From: Synechococcus sp. A18-25c | Lineage (GTDB): Bacteria; Cyanobacteriota; Cyanobacteriia; PCC-6307; Cyanobiaceae | Assembly (NCBI RefSeq): GCF_014280035.1 | Contig: NZ_CP047957.1 | Location: forward strand, 1 to 64,000 | Direction: 5' to 3' | DNA length: 64,000 nt | Shown: one piece after another, positions 28,314 through 37,848 of the stretch | Layout of the letters: every line of letters starts with the position of its first letter | Position numbering within the stretch: position 1 is the first letter of the stretch | Program-made: the position numbers and the translations under genes | Notes under the pieces: model-generated | Told to the model about the DNA's origin: nothing | What the model saw: only the letters and a program-made list of their open reading frames with translations | Database searches by the model: none

Positions 28314-28629
28314 GGTCGAGACCACCGGTGAGCTCCTGCATCCGTTCCTTCATCGTGCCGGTGGAGCTCTCGTACGCTGCCTGCAGAGCTTCAAGAGTCG
28401 CGGCTTCCGTGGCCTCTTGCCCCTCACTCAGCAGGCTGGGATCCAGTTTCACGCGCAGGGGCTGTTGGTTGCCCGAAAGCCAGATGCTGGCCCGACCGTC
28501 AGCGCTGCTGCCCTCGATTTCCATGGCATCAAGCTCCTCCTGCAGTTTCTGGGCGTCTTGCTGGATCTGCTGCGCCTTGCGGAAGGCTTCGGTGAGCTGT
28601 CCGAAATTGGGAAGTCCGAAACCGGCCAT
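28288..28629 (-). CDS. ybaB: YbaB/EbfC family nucleoid-associated protein
   Basis: This is a small dimeric DNA-binding protein that decorates the nucleoid. The 113 residues contain the N-terminal helix ([22 protein letters not shown]), the central beta hairpin with [20 protein letters not shown], and a C-terminal amphipathic helix, ending in a Gly/Leu/Pro-rich tail. It is the first gene after murB in the same direction (24 bases apart), so it may be read from the murC promoter. Its last 26 bases run antisense to the end of rsgA. Confidence 0.92.
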   Translation of the reverse strand: MAGFGLPNFGQLTEAFRKAQQIQQDAQKLQEELDAMEIEGSSADGRASIWLSGNQQPLRVKLDPSLLSEGQEATEAATLEALQAAYESSTGTMKERMQELTGGLDLNLPGMGG

Positions 28630-28653
28630 GGAATCGCTGAAGGAATCGGAAGA

Positions 28654-29586
28654 TTAGGCCGCCGACTCGAATCCCAGTCGTTTCACTTCCGGATGCAGTT
28701 CGATGCCATGGGCATTGGCGACTTCCTGCTGCACCAAATGGATTAAGCGACGGATGTCATCAGCCCGTGCTGCACCGGTGTTCACAATGAAGTTGGCATG
28801 CATTTCCGACACCTGGGCGCCACCGATACGTCGTCCTTTCAGCCCCAGCCCTTCGATCAGTCGACCTGCTTTTTCCGGTTCGGGGTTGCGAAACACACTG
28901 CCGCAGCTGGGCTGTTTGTAAGGCTGCGTGCTGGTGCGGTGGCTGAGATTGCCGCTGGTGCGCCGTTGCAGTTCAGCAGGGTCGTGCCCAGGCTCCAGCT
29001 GGAAGTCAGCGGCGACCACCACAGTGGTCTTCTGCTGCAGAGCGCTGTGGCGATACGCGTAATCCAGGGCATCCCGCTCGATCCGTCTGATTGCCATGTC
29101 CTCAGCGTTGAGGTCGATGACATCCACGCTGAGGAGATGCTCAGCGATGCAACCACCTTGGGCTCCGGCATTCATCACGGCCGCACCACCCACGGTGCCG
29201 GGAATGCCCACAGCCCACTCGAGGCCCTGGAGACCCTGCTTGGCGGCGTGTCGCGCCAGCGTTGGGATCGCTTCTCCGCTCAAGGCCCGAATCCGGCCAG
29301 TGATGGCATTCACATCGGAGCCCTGTAGTCGACGCAGACAAAGCGTCAGGCCGGGAAGTCCTGCATCGGCAATCAGCAGATTGGAACCGGCCCCAATCAC
29401 ACGAACGGGGAGGTCAGCATCCGCTGCCCAGTGCAGCAGCGCAGCAATCTGATCCGGGTCGTTGGGTTCGGCTAGCCATTCGGCCGGCCCGCCCACACGC
29501 CAGGTTGTGTAGCCCGCCAGCGAGACCTGCTTTTGCAGGACGCCGTTGCTCTTGAGTGTCTTCAGCTCGCGACTGCTGACTGACAT
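28654..29586 (-). CDS. murB: UDP-N-acetylenolpyruvoylglucosamine reductase
   Basis: MurB reduces UDP-GlcNAc-enolpyruvate to UDP-MurNAc, the second committed step of peptidoglycan precursor synthesis, using FAD and NADPH. The FAD-binding [12 protein letters not shown] motif lies near residue 62-73. The active-site serine block CGSVFRNPE and the closing [15 protein letters not shown] block are of the shorter type II form. The length of 310 is normal. ATG 29586 overlaps the end of murC by 25 bases, implying translational coupling of the two consecutive pathway enzymes. Confidence 0.96.
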   Translation of the reverse strand: MSVSSRELKTLKSNGVLQKQVSLAGYTTWRVGGPAEWLAEPNDPDQIAALLHWAADADLPVRVIGAGSNLLIADAGLPGLTLCLRRLQGSDVNAITGRIRALSGEAIPTLARHAAKQGLQGLEWAVGIPGTVGGAAVMNAGAQGGCIAEHLLSVDVIDLNAEDMAIRRIERDALDYAYRHSALQQKTTVVVAADFQLEPGHDPAELQRRTSGNLSHRTSTQPYKQPSCGSVFRNPEPEKAGRLIEGLGLKGRRIGGAQVSEMHANFIVNTGAARADDIRRLIHLVQQEVANAHGIELHPEVKRLGFESAA

Positions 29587-31013
29587 GACGCTTGGCCTTG
29601 CGCTGAGTTGGCAGACAACCGCGACCAGAGGCTGTTCACATCGCCGGCCCCCATGACCAGCACCAGATCATCGGTTTTGCTGTGGTCACGCACCAGCTCT
29701 GTAACTTGATCCATCGTGCTGGCCACATGAATGATCTGGTCGGATCGGAGCTGCTGCATGCAGCGGGCCAGCGCGTCGCTGGTCACACCAGCAATAGCCG
29801 ACTCGCCAGCTGAAAATACGGGAGCCAACACCACAAGGTCGGCGCTGCTGAGGGCCTGAGCAAAGTCCTGCTGAAATTCGCGTGTCCGACTGAATCGATG
29901 GGGTTGAAATACGGCCATCAGCCGTCGTGGAGCCCGTGGCAAGGGGCTGCGCCCGCTTGACACCATCAGATCAGCCATGGCGAGAGTTGCAGCTACTTCA
30001 CTGGGGTGATGCGCGTAGTCGTCAACGATCAACCGCCCTTCCCAGTCGCCTCTGAAATCGAAGCGACGTCCTGGTGATTTGAGCTGGTCAAGGTTCTGAA
30101 TCAGTTGGTCCAGTGGAATGCCTTCCATGCGGCAGGCTGCGATGGCACCGACGGCATTACTCAGGTTGTGGAGACCTGGCAGGGGGAGGGTGATTCGCCC
30201 GACCTGAACACCTTGTTCATAAAGGTCGGCAATAGTGCAATCGCCTTCAAGGCTGACGGGCAGGGCGGCGAAGTCCACGTTGTCGCTGCGTTGCACGGAC
30301 CACCAGGCATCCGCCTGGAAGTGTTCACTCAGGATTGGATCGTCCTGGTTGGCAAGTAGGCGGCCGCATCCGGATCCGAAGCGACGCATGGTGGTGATCA
30401 GGTCATCCAGATCCCGGTAGTGATCGGTGTGATCCAGCTCAAGATTGGTAATCACGCCTAGAGCGGCGTTGAATTTGATCAGGGATCCGTCCGATTCATC
30501 AGCTTCCGCCACGAGGAGTCGCCCTGATCCTGCATGACCATTGGTGCCGTAGCAGGGAACGACTCCGCCGATTACAGCCGTGGGATCTTCGCCAGCGCTA
30601 TGGAGAAGGGAGGTGATCACGGTGCTCGTGGTGGTTTTGCCGTGGCTGCCGGCCACAGCAATGGAGGGTTGCTGATCGATGAGGGCAGCCAGCAGATCTG
30701 AACGGTGCCAGATCGTTAATTTGCGTGCGCGGGCTTCGATTAGCTCAAGATTGCTGTCCGGGATGGCGCTGCTGATCACCACCAGGGGGTTTGCGATGCC
30801 GCGTTGATCCAGTTCATCGAAATTTTCGGGGATCTGGGAACTGAAGGTCACCATGCCTTGGGCCTGCAGGCTTTCCAGGGCGGGGGACAGTCGTCGATCG
30901 GATCCGCTGACCTGATGACCACGCACCATCAGGATTTGGGCTAGAGCAGACATGCCGATTCCGCCGGCACCCACGAAATGTACCGACGACGGTCTGTCGA
31001 GAGGTCTGCTCAA
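29562..31013 (-). CDS. murC: UDP-N-acetylmuramate--L-alanine ligase
   Basis: MurC adds L-alanine to UDP-MurNAc, starting the stem peptide. The N-terminal UMAG-binding Rossmann motif [16 protein letters not shown] is followed by the ATP loop [16 protein letters not shown] near residue 120, and by [12 protein letters not shown] and [14 protein letters not shown] further on. The length of 483 is usual. It is the first gene of the murC-murB-ybaB run and divergent from gap2 across a 173-base spacer. No clear leftward promoter could be picked out. Confidence 0.96.
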   Translation of the reverse strand: MSRPLDRPSSVHFVGAGGIGMSALAQILMVRGHQVSGSDRRLSPALESLQAQGMVTFSSQIPENFDELDQRGIANPLVVISSAIPDSNLELIEARARKLTIWHRSDLLAALIDQQPSIAVAGSHGKTTTSTVITSLLHSAGEDPTAVIGGVVPCYGTNGHAGSGRLLVAEADESDGSLIKFNAALGVITNLELDHTDHYRDLDDLITTMRRFGSGCGRLLANQDDPILSEHFQADAWWSVQRSDNVDFAALPVSLEGDCTIADLYEQGVQVGRITLPLPGLHNLSNAVGAIAACRMEGIPLDQLIQNLDQLKSPGRRFDFRGDWEGRLIVDDYAHHPSEVAATLAMADLMVSSGRSPLPRAPRRLMAVFQPHRFSRTREFQQDFAQALSSADLVVLAPVFSAGESAIAGVTSDALARCMQQLRSDQIIHVASTMDQVTELVRDHSKTDDLVLVMGAGDVNSLWSRLSANSAQGQASCQSAVAS

Positions 31014-31142
31014 AGAAGAAATTCGTGAGAACGCAGGATAAATCAGCTTTTCCGAGTGACCACTAACTGGCGCAGATTGTCTTTAGTGCGTTGTCGGAAG
31101 GCCTCGAAGACCTGTTGAGAAGGAGAAAATCCCCGATTTCTG

Positions 31143-31148
31143 TATGAT
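31143..31148 (+). promoter_or_regulatory. candidate -10 element of gap2
   Basis: TATGAT matches five of six bases of the sigma-70 -10 consensus and lies 38 bases before the gap2 ATG. A convincing -35 hexamer at 16-18 bases was not found; TTGAGA at 31115-31120 is too far away (22 bases). The call rests on the -10 alone. Confidence 0.35.
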
Positions 31149-31186
31149 CGGCGGCCAAACCCTGTTGCGGATCTGCCGCTTTAACG

Positions 31187-32212
31187 ATGACCCTGCGCGT
31201 TGCGATCAATGGATTCGGCCGAATCGGTCGCAATGTGATGCGGGGTTGGATTAGCCGAGGTGCCGATACCGGAATCGAGATCGTTGGTGTGAACGCTACC
31301 TCCGATCCCAAGACCAGTGCGCACCTGCTCACCTACGACTCCATTCTGGGCAAGCTCGATCCCAGCGTGAAGATCGAGACCACCGACGATTCGATGATCG
31401 TCAACGGCAAGGAAGTCAAATTCTTTTCTGACCGCAACCCCCTCAACTGCCCTTGGAAGGAGTGGGGCGTGGATCTGGTGCTCGAATCCACCGGCGTGTT
31501 CAACACCGATGAAAAAGCCAGCATGCACATCCAGGCTGGTGCCAAAAAGGTGATCCTCACCGCGCCCGGAAAGGGACCCAAAGTCGGCACCTTCGTGGTG
31601 GGCGTGAATGAAGACCAGTACAGCCACGACGACTGGGACATCCTCAGTAACGCCAGCTGCACCACGAACTGCTTGGCTCCTCTGGTGAAGGTGATCGACC
31701 AGTCGATCGGAATCAACCGCGGTCTGATGACCACGATCCACAGCTACACCGGAGACCAGAGGATTCTCGACAACAACCACCGCGACCTGCGTCGTGCTCG
31801 CGCGGCAGCCGTGAACATGGTGCCCACCTCGACCGGTGCCGCACAGGCTGTCGCTCTGGTGTACCCCGCCGTGAAGGGCAAGTTCACCGGTATCGCCATG
31901 CGCGTTCCCACCCCCAACGTGTCCGCCGTTGACCTGGTGTTCGAATCGTCCCGCGCCTCCTCCGTTGACGAGATCAAGTCGATCATCAAAGGTGCCGCTG
32001 ATGGTGCCATGAGCAAGGTCATCAAGTACGGCGATCTGCCTTTGGTTTCCAGCGACTACGCCGGCACCAATCAGTCGACCATCTTCGATGCTGACCTGAC
32101 CTTGGCCATGGGTGACAACTTCTTCAAGATCGTCGCTTGGTACGACAACGAGTGGGGCTACAGCCAGCGCGTGGTTGACTTGGCCGAAGTGGTCGCCAAA
32201 AACTGGAAGTGA
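31187..32212 (+). CDS. gap2: glyceraldehyde-3-phosphate dehydrogenase, Calvin-cycle type
   Basis: Gap2 reduces 1,3-bisphosphoglycerate in the Calvin cycle and can use NADPH. The Rossmann motif INGFGRIGRNVMRGW opens the protein. The cofactor loop VNATSDPKTSAHLLTYDS has Ala-Thr-Ser where NAD-only enzymes have Asp, as in plastid GapA/B and cyanobacterial Gap2. The catalytic cysteine is in NASCTTNCLAP near residue 157, and the closing DNEWGYSQRVVDLAEVV block is present. The length of 341 is normal. A strong terminator follows, so it is probably a highly expressed single-gene unit. Codon use looks biased, rich in GTG, CTC and AAG. Confidence 0.97.
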   Translation: MTLRVAINGFGRIGRNVMRGWISRGADTGIEIVGVNATSDPKTSAHLLTYDSILGKLDPSVKIETTDDSMIVNGKEVKFFSDRNPLNCPWKEWGVDLVLESTGVFNTDEKASMHIQAGAKKVILTAPGKGPKVGTFVVGVNEDQYSHDDWDILSNASCTTNCLAPLVKVIDQSIGINRGLMTTIHSYTGDQRILDNNHRDLRRARAAAVNMVPTSTGAAQAVALVYPAVKGKFTGIAMRVPTPNVSAVDLVFESSRASSVDEIKSIIKGAADGAMSKVIKYGDLPLVSSDYAGTNQSTIFDADLTLAMGDNFFKIVAWYDNEWGYSQRVVDLAEVVAKNWK

Positions 32213-32234
32213 TCGCTTTCTGAATGATCTTTAA

Positions 32235-32258
32235 CCCTCCCCAATGGGAGGGTTTTTT
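32235..32258 (+). terminator. intrinsic terminator after gap2
   Basis: A perfect 7-base GC-rich stem CCCTCCC / GGGAGGG with the tetraloop CAAT is followed by six T residues, 22 bases after the gap2 stop. It also ends just before the 3' end of thiL on the other strand. This is the clearest terminator in the window. Confidence 0.93.
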
Positions 32259-32271
32259 GATGGCTTGATCT

Positions 32272-33258
32272 TCAGTTGTTGCGGAAATGATGGAAACTTT
32301 TGGTTTGCACGGGCTGTGCGTTTTCGCTCCAGCGGATAGTGCTGCTCTCGCCCGTGATGCGGCCGATGCGTCGGCTCCCTGCCTGTTTCTCTAACCAGCG
32401 CTGGGCCCAGGCAGGGGGCAGGCTCAACACCAGTTCGAAGTCCTCACCTCCTGCCAGACACCATTGGTCCCAGGGGTCACCGAAGGGCCAGTGTTGGGTT
32501 CGCGGCAGCCAGGCCTGTGTGAGTTCAGCACCGCAACCACTGCTTCTGCAGAGAGCTTCTACAGCCGCCAGCAGTCCGTCGCTGCTGTCGGTGCCGCCGG
32601 CTCTCCAGGCCAGCCCATCGGGTTTGCAGGCCAGAAGGGTGTCGAGGGCATCCAGTCGGGGAATGGGCCGTTGATGCGTTGCGATTGCCAGTGCGCGAAG
32701 TTGGGGATTGAGATCTGCAGTGTTCAGAACCTCATCGTTCTGCAGCAGTGCCAGGCCAAGCCTGCTCAACCCATGGGCACCGCTGGTCACGATCCAGTCT
32801 CCAGGACGGGCCTCGCCGCGATGCAGGCGCAGCGGTCCCAGACGCCCCAAGGCTGTGATCGAAACCAGTTTCTGGAGGCCTGCGGAACAGTCACCCCCCA
32901 GTAACGTCCCTCCGAATTCACTCAAACCATCGGCAATGCCTGTGTAGAGCTCCTCCACCCAGCTCCACGGGGTGGTGCTTGGAGCCACCAGGGTCACGGT
33001 GATCCCGTCGATGGCAACGGCTCCGCTGGCGGCAAGATCGGAGAGGTTGGCTGCCACCGCACGCCAGCCCACATCCGCTGCGCTGGTGGTTGCATCACTG
33101 AAATGAACGCCATCCACCAGCACGTCGCTGTTCACCAACAAGGGCCTGGAGTCGGAGCGGAGAGAGGCTGTGTCGTCGCTTAGTTGACCGTCCGGTGCAA
33201 AGCGCGCCAGTCGCTTCAGCAACTCCGCTTCACCCAGATCCCCCAGGGTCTCCGTCAC
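32272..33258 (-). CDS. thiL: thiamine-monophosphate kinase
   Basis: ThiL phosphorylates thiamine monophosphate to the active cofactor thiamine pyrophosphate. The product is 328 residues in the PurM-like fold, with LGEAELLKRLARFAPDG at the start, SDVLVDGVHFSDATTSAADVGWRAVAANLSDLAA (metal and ATP site, residues about 44-77, read in parts), GGDCSAG and TDSSDGLLAAVEALC. The start is GTG 33258, five bases after the cyclophilin stop, so the two are probably co-transcribed although functionally unrelated. Another thiamine gene, thiG, occurs at 52.3 kb. No TPP riboswitch was seen. Confidence 0.94.
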   Translation of the reverse strand: MTETLGDLGEAELLKRLARFAPDGQLSDDTASLRSDSRPLLVNSDVLVDGVHFSDATTSAADVGWRAVAANLSDLAASGAVAIDGITVTLVAPSTTPWSWVEELYTGIADGLSEFGGTLLGGDCSAGLQKLVSITALGRLGPLRLHRGEARPGDWIVTSGAHGLSRLGLALLQNDEVLNTADLNPQLRALAIATHQRPIPRLDALDTLLACKPDGLAWRAGGTDSSDGLLAAVEALCRSSGCGAELTQAWLPRTQHWPFGDPWDQWCLAGGEDFELVLSLPPAWAQRWLEKQAGSRRIGRITGESSTIRWSENAQPVQTKSFHHFRNN

Positions 33259-33263
33259 GGTGC

Positions 33264-34337
33264 TTAGGCGTGCTCCATCAGACGATCCGCTCCCTCGACC
33301 ACCTTCACGCTGAGGATTTCATCATCCACACCCAGTTCTTCGAGCACATCGAAGCCGTCCACCACGTAACCGAAGGCAGCGTTGCGGCCATCCACCAGGT
33401 TCAGACCAGCGGGCGTCAGCTCCGCTTCGTAAAGGAACAAGAAGAACTGGGAGGAGCCGTCATCGAGGGCTTGATCGGAATGCGCCCAACCCAGCGTTCC
33501 GAGGGTGGCGAAGGGCAGCACAGGGGTGGCCTTGTAAAGCCCGACATCCTCGAAGGTCTGGTTGTAGAAGGTGTCGGGTTCGCCTGGAACCCTGATTTCC
33601 AGTGGAACGTGGCGTTCCTGCTTGGTTTTGGGATCGACATAGCCGATCTCCGGACCATCCGGATCACCGCTCTGCAGGATGTAAAAGTCTTCAGCTCGAT
33701 TGAACGGCAGCCCGTCGTAGAAGCCCTTCAGGCTCAGGTCAATGAAGGCTCCTGCGGTCAGCGGAGCGTTGTAACCGTCGACAACTGCGGTGAGGTCTCC
33801 CTGAGTGGTTGTCATGACGACGGTGGCCCGACCGGCCAGCCGCGGCAGGTTGTCGAACTCTGCGGGGATGTCCGGCAGACGGTCGTCGATCAACATCGCT
33901 TCGAGGTCTCCGATCCGGCTCAGCGCCAGGCGGCGGGTTTCGATGAAGCCGGCCTTGTCGGAGGCATCGACACGTGCTTGCAGCCGATCGAGATCGCTGC
34001 TCACCGAATCGAGAATCTGTTCAGCCTGTGCCTGGTCTTCGCCAGGGACCGCCGCAATGATCGTTCTTCGTCGGGTGTTTAGAACCGATTGGGTGCGTTT
34101 GATCCCTCGGCCCAGAGCGCTCCAGCGCTTGGCACGCAGGTCGTCGCTGGTGCCTTCCAGCCGATGTTGCAGTTCGCGAAGGTCCTCCTGATCCATCGGC
34201 AGCGAATCGCGCAGGATCGCCGCTGGATCCTGCACGGCATTGCCTTGAGGTAGCCCTGCCCAGGCCGGTGAGGCCCAGGTCATGCCAACTACCATCACGA
34301 GAGCGAGAAGCCACGTAGTCAGGCGTTGAAACGCCAT
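33264..34337 (-). CDS. thylakoid-lumen type cyclophilin (peptidylprolyl isomerase)
   Basis: The protein is 357 residues from ATG 34337, with a signal peptide ([18 protein letters not shown], then ASPAWA and cleavage before GLP). Residues about 30-170 form an alpha-helical region with repeated Asp/Arg-rich helices, and the cyclophilin domain fills about 180-350 ([52 protein letters not shown], read in parts). This layout matches the plant lumenal TLP40/CYP38 family, which helps photosystem II assembly, and its cyanobacterial homologs. Its divergent neighbour is efp, and thiL follows downstream. Isomerase activity itself is uncertain because TLP40-type domains are diverged. Confidence 0.9.
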   Translation of the reverse strand: MAFQRLTTWLLALVMVVGMTWASPAWAGLPQGNAVQDPAAILRDSLPMDQEDLRELQHRLEGTSDDLRAKRWSALGRGIKRTQSVLNTRRRTIIAAVPGEDQAQAEQILDSVSSDLDRLQARVDASDKAGFIETRRLALSRIGDLEAMLIDDRLPDIPAEFDNLPRLAGRATVVMTTTQGDLTAVVDGYNAPLTAGAFIDLSLKGFYDGLPFNRAEDFYILQSGDPDGPEIGYVDPKTKQERHVPLEIRVPGEPDTFYNQTFEDVGLYKATPVLPFATLGTLGWAHSDQALDDGSSQFFLFLYEAELTPAGLNLVDGRNAAFGYVVDGFDVLEELGVDDEILSVKVVEGADRLMEHA

Positions 34338-34364
34338 CCGAATCGCCAAGGAGAACCCCAGGTG

Positions 34365-34393
34365 CTGAAAGGACTTTGGCACAGCCGTATGAT
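34365..34393 (+). promoter_or_regulatory. candidate sigma-70 promoter of efp
   Basis: CTGAAA (34365-34370) and TATGAT (34388-34393) are separated by the ideal 17 bases and lie 21 bases before the efp ATG. The -35 matches four of six consensus bases and the -10 five of six. The spacer is shared with the divergent cyclophilin gene. Confidence 0.55.
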
Positions 34394-34414
34394 CCCCTGA
34401 ACCGTTCGGCGGGA

Positions 34415-34978
34415 ATGATCTCCAGCAACGACTTTCGCACTGGCACCACGATCGAGCTTGATGGTTCCGTGTGGCGCGTGGTCGAGTTCCTGCATGTGAA
34501 GCCAGGCAAGGGCTCTGCATTTGTGCGTACCAAGCTCAAGGCTGTGCAAAGCGGCAACGTGGTGGAAAAGACCTTCCGTGCCGGTGAGATGGTCCCGCAG
34601 GCCATGCTCGAGAAAGCCACCCTTCAGCACACCTATATGGAGGGAGAGGAATACGTGTTCATGGACATGGCGTCATTTGAGGAGACGCGTCTCACGGCCA
34701 AGCAGATCGGTGACAGCCGCAAATACCTCAAGGAAGGGATGGAGGTGAGTGTCGTTTCCTGGAATGAGAAGCCCCTCGAGGTTGAACTGCCCAATTCCGT
34801 GGTGCTGGAAATCACCCAGACCGATCCTGGGGTGAAGGGGGACACAGCTACCGGTGGCACGAAGCCGGCAATCCTCGAAACCGGTGCACAGGTGATGGTG
34901 CCACTCTTCCTCTCGATCGGCGAGAAGATCAAAGTCGACACCCGCAACGATTCCTATCTGGGCCGGGAGAACAGCTGA
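34415..34978 (+). CDS. efp: elongation factor P
   Basis: EF-P rescues ribosomes stalled on proline runs. ATG 34415 gives 187 residues, the standard length; a longer in-frame reading from TTG 34376 would include promoter sequence. The tip loop is [12 protein letters not shown], with a lysine (Lys32) at the position modified in E. coli. No modification genes such as epmA or epmB lie nearby. The C-terminal OB-folds end in [14 protein letters not shown], as in the family. accB begins two bases after the stop, the common efp-accB pairing in cyanobacteria. Confidence 0.97.
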   Translation: MISSNDFRTGTTIELDGSVWRVVEFLHVKPGKGSAFVRTKLKAVQSGNVVEKTFRAGEMVPQAMLEKATLQHTYMEGEEYVFMDMASFEETRLTAKQIGDSRKYLKEGMEVSVVSWNEKPLEVELPNSVVLEITQTDPGVKGDTATGGTKPAILETGAQVMVPLFLSIGEKIKVDTRNDSYLGRENS

Positions 34979-34980
34979 GC

Positions 34981-35469
34981 ATGCAACTCGATCACGACCA
35001 GCTTCACAAGCTGCTGGATGCTCTTGGTGAAAGCGACATCCAGGAGTTCCGCCTGGAAGGCGATGACTTCCGCCTCGAGGTGCGTCGCAACCTGCCCGTG
35101 ACCACCGTTGCGGCACCAGTGATGCCGGTGGCCCAGGCTGCCCCTGCTCCAGTTCCTCCAATGGATGTGCAGCTCCAGGGCGAGACCGCATCATCGGCAC
35201 CTCCAGCTGCTGCCGGCACCCGCTCGGATTTGGTGGATGTCACTGCACCGATGGTGGGTACCTTTTATCGCGCACCCGCTCCAGGTGAACCTCCGTTCGT
35301 GGAGATTGGTAATCGCATTACGGCCGGTCAGACCATCTGCATCCTCGAAGCGATGAAGCTGATGAACGAGCTCGAAGCTGAGGTGTCTGGTGAAGTCGTG
35401 GAACTTCTCGTTGATAACGGCACGCCTGTGGAATTCGGTCAGGTCTTGATGCGTGTCAAGCCCGGCTGA
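34981..35469 (+). CDS. accB: biotin carboxyl carrier protein of acetyl-CoA carboxylase
   Basis: AccB carries biotin between the carboxylase and transferase parts of acetyl-CoA carboxylase, the first step of fatty acid synthesis. The product has an N-terminal helical domain, a Pro/Ala-rich linker at about residues 40-80, and the C-terminal biotinyl domain. The biotin lysine is in LEAMKLMNE (Lys126). The length of 162 is normal. It follows efp immediately. Its last 14 bases overlap the end of pdxA on the opposite strand. Confidence 0.97.
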   Translation: MQLDHDQLHKLLDALGESDIQEFRLEGDDFRLEVRRNLPVTTVAAPVMPVAQAAPAPVPPMDVQLQGETASSAPPAAAGTRSDLVDVTAPMVGTFYRAPAPGEPPFVEIGNRITAGQTICILEAMKLMNELEAEVSGEVVELLVDNGTPVEFGQVLMRVKPG

Positions 35470-36487
35470 GTTGCCAGGCCGACTCGATCGCGGCCAGCAT
35501 GCTGGCCGACCGCGCGATTCCTAGACCGGCGATGTCGAAACCCGTGCCATGGTCCGGTGACGTTCGCAAGAAGGAGAGGCCGAGGGTGGTGTTCACGGCC
35601 TGATCGAACGCCAGGAGTTTGACGGGGATCAACCCCTGGTCGTGGTATAGCGCCAAGAGCCCATCCGGGCTGTTGGGTGCAGGTGTCTGGTTCCAGGCCT
35701 GGGCGGCACTCAGCCAGCAGCTGTCCGGTGGCATGGGCCCCAGCAATGTCACGTTGGGATGCGCAAGCCGCCAACGTTCCAGCAAAGGAATGAGCCAGTC
35801 CAGTTCTTCTGTTCCCAGTTGACCCTGTTCACCTGCGTGGGGATTGAGACCCGCCACCACCAGCCTGGGGTTGGAATTGAAGCGAAGGCAGAAGCTTGTC
35901 AGCGCATCCAATTTCTCTTCCACCAGGTCAGCGGACAGTCGCAGAGCTACCTGATGCAGGGGGATGTGGGTGGTGGCCAGCAGCGTGTTGAGACGCCATC
36001 CCGTCTGCGGAGACAGGGCCGTGAACAACATGGAGGCCCGTTTTCCACCGTCGAGTTCTGCGAGGCGTTCGGTCTGTCCGGGATAGCGATGCCCTGCGGC
36101 ATGCCAGGCGTGCTTGGCAATCGGAGCCGTTACCAGTGCACATCCCTGGCCCTGTTGCACCAGCTGCACGGCCCGGGTCAACCACTGGAAGCTGGCTGCA
36201 CCGCTGATGCTCCCGGCACTGCCAGGCTCCAGCGGGCCGCCGGGGATGGGTTGATCGTCCACCTCCAAGCCATCCGGGTCAGCTATGGGTGCCTGGGTTC
36301 GTTCCTTGAGTTGCTGAGCGGCGCGTTCCAGGCTGGCTCTGCAGCCCACCAATAGTGGGCTGACGTTGGCCGGCCGTTGTGGATCTGCCAGGGCCTTAAG
36401 CGTCACTTCCATGCCGATGCCCGCTGGATCACCGAGGGCAATCACCAGCCGCTGATTAGCGTCGGGGCAATTGGAGGTTGTGGTCAT
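35456..36487 (-). CDS. pdxA: 4-hydroxythreonine-4-phosphate dehydrogenase
   Basis: PdxA oxidises 4-phosphohydroxythreonine in pyridoxal phosphate synthesis. The 343 residues contain the metal-ligand histidines in THIPLHQV, LNPHAGEQGQLG and ALYHDQGLIPVKLLAF, and the N-terminal IALGDPAGIGMEVTLKAL. The closing SPDHGTGFDIAGLG block is typical. The start ATG shares the bases CATG with the start of a small ORF on the other strand, and the gene end overlaps accB by 14 bases. Confidence 0.95.
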   Translation of the reverse strand: MTTTSNCPDANQRLVIALGDPAGIGMEVTLKALADPQRPANVSPLLVGCRASLERAAQQLKERTQAPIADPDGLEVDDQPIPGGPLEPGSAGSISGAASFQWLTRAVQLVQQGQGCALVTAPIAKHAWHAAGHRYPGQTERLAELDGGKRASMLFTALSPQTGWRLNTLLATTHIPLHQVALRLSADLVEEKLDALTSFCLRFNSNPRLVVAGLNPHAGEQGQLGTEELDWLIPLLERWRLAHPNVTLLGPMPPDSCWLSAAQAWNQTPAPNSPDGLLALYHDQGLIPVKLLAFDQAVNTTLGLSFLRTSPDHGTGFDIAGLGIARSASMLAAIESAWQLSRA

Positions 36488-36677
36488 GCTGCGCTGGCTG
36501 TTGATCGGTTTGCTGCTCTACGGCCTGGGGACGGCGCTGCGGCAAGGTTGGCTGGAGGTGCAGTGGAGTCAGCTGCTGCATGATGCTGGACTGACGTTCA
36601 TCGATCCGGACCGGCCGATGCAGTGGCATGAGTTGCCGCTCTTGAACCCGCAGCGGACGGAACCTGTTGCTCCATGA
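36486..36677 (+). CDS. small membrane protein of unknown function
   Basis: The product is 63 residues with one hydrophobic helix near the N-terminus (LRWLLIGLLLYGLGTAL), followed by a soluble segment with LEVQWSQLLHDAGLTFIDPDRP. The single-helix layout and non-random composition suggest a real gene rather than a chance frame. Its ATG overlaps the pdxA ATG in a shared CATG, and its last 80 bases lie antisense to the 3' end of the YeeZ-like gene. I do not recognise the family. Confidence 0.5.
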   Translation: MLRWLLIGLLLYGLGTALRQGWLEVQWSQLLHDAGLTFIDPDRPMQWHELPLLNPQRTEPVAP

Positions 36678-37569
36678 GCCGTTCCTGTTCCAGGCACTGG
36701 GCCAGCCCGCTGCGGAAATTTGGATGCACCATCGTGTAGCCAAGCTCCTTGCAGAGCAGGTCATTGCTGACCCGTCGGTTCTCCGCCCAAAAGGAGCGCG
36801 CCATGGGGCTCATCTCGGCTTCCGCCTCGCCGTAGGGCTTGGCATCCGGCAGCGGGCATCCCTGCAGCTCTGCGGCATGGCGTTGGAGGAGTGCACTGGG
36901 TGCCGGTTCGTGATCACAAACGTTCACCACGCTTGGATGGTGACCCTCTGCAGAGCAGTGCATCAGGTGCAGGCAGGCCGCGGCGATGTCATCGATGTGC
37001 ACCCGACAGAACACCTGTCCGGGCTTGTCGATCGGCTGAAGCGTGCCGGCCTTGACGGCGGCAAGTGGTGATCGTCCTGGGCCGTAGATCCCCGGCAGTC
37101 GCAGAATCTGAACCGGCAGACCACTCTTGAGCCATTCTTGCTCGCAAGCCAGGCGTCGCCGGCTGCGCTCCTGCGTCGCATTGGGCGGATCCGCTTCGCG
37201 AACCCACTCTCCATTGGTGTTGCCGTAGACGCCGGTGGTGGAGAGATAGCCGACCCAGCGCAGCGGTTGTTGTTGCAGCAGCGGGCCAAGGGTGCGCAAC
37301 ACCGGGTCGCTGGTCTCGCGGCCAGGCGGGATGGTGCTCAGCAGATGCGTCACCCCTTCAAAGGCTGAGGCTGGCGGCATCAGGTTGTTGGCGCTGTCGA
37401 ATGGAAGCGCCTTGCTGCCTGGATCAGGGTTGCGTCTGGTCGTGATTACCCGCATCCCCATTGCTTCGGCGAGGGACGCGAGACGGCGACCACTGAAGCC
37501 GGCTCCAAGGATGCAGAGTGTTGAGCCTTCAGGCAGTGGCCGGCAGCGGTTGACAAGCGGATCAGGCAT
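36598..37569 (-). CDS. YeeZ-like NAD(P)-dependent sugar epimerase/reductase family protein
   Basis: The product is 323 residues in the extended short-chain dehydrogenase fold. The Rossmann loop is ILGAGFSGRRLASLAEAMG near residue 20. The active-site region is YLSTTGVYGNTNGEWV near 115, and RLPGIYGPGRSP, VHIDDIAAACLHLM and VVNVCDHEPAPSA follow. The layout, ending in NDLLCKELGYTMVHPNFRSGL, is close to E. coli YeeZ. The substrate is not known. The C-terminal part overlaps the small ORF on the other strand. The start is ATG 37569. Confidence 0.88.
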   Translation of the reverse strand: MPDPLVNRCRPLPEGSTLCILGAGFSGRRLASLAEAMGMRVITTRRNPDPGSKALPFDSANNLMPPASAFEGVTHLLSTIPPGRETSDPVLRTLGPLLQQQPLRWVGYLSTTGVYGNTNGEWVREADPPNATQERSRRRLACEQEWLKSGLPVQILRLPGIYGPGRSPLAAVKAGTLQPIDKPGQVFCRVHIDDIAAACLHLMHCSAEGHHPSVVNVCDHEPAPSALLQRHAAELQGCPLPDAKPYGEAEAEMSPMARSFWAENRRVSNDLLCKELGYTMVHPNFRSGLAQCLEQERLMEQQVPSAAGSRAATHATASAGPDR

Positions 37570-37641
37570 GAGTACAAACGTATTAGCAATGGTTTGGTCG
37601 TGACTGGTTCCTGTCTTTCTCTGGTGACTCCACAGCGTTCC

Positions 37642-37836
37642 ATGCTGCCTTCTTGTGATGGCAGTCGTGTGATCAGGGCCTTTGAGCGGCAGTGGATCCC
37701 TTTGGACAGGCTGGTCAAAGCCCTTGTGGCGTCAGCGCTCCTGGGCGCTGCGTTTCTGCTGGCGCCTGAGCAGCCTGAGCAGCAGGCGTCGATTTGTCAG
37801 CAGCATCATTCCGTCGAAGCTTGCAGGGTCTGGTAA
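37642..37836 (+). CDS. small hypothetical protein
   Basis: From ATG 37642 the product is 64 residues; TTG 37594 would add sixteen. A short hydrophobic stretch (LVKALVASALLGAAFLLA) is followed by EQPEQQASICQQHHSVEACRVW, a cysteine-containing tail that could sit outside the membrane. The composition looks like a real picocyanobacterial small protein but no function is apparent. It is isolated between the YeeZ-like gene and the HNH nuclease and ends 13 bases before the HNH stop. Confidence 0.6.
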   Translation: MLPSCDGSRVIRAFERQWIPLDRLVKALVASALLGAAFLLAPEQPEQQASICQQHHSVEACRVW

Positions 37837-37848
37837 ACAGCACTCCGT

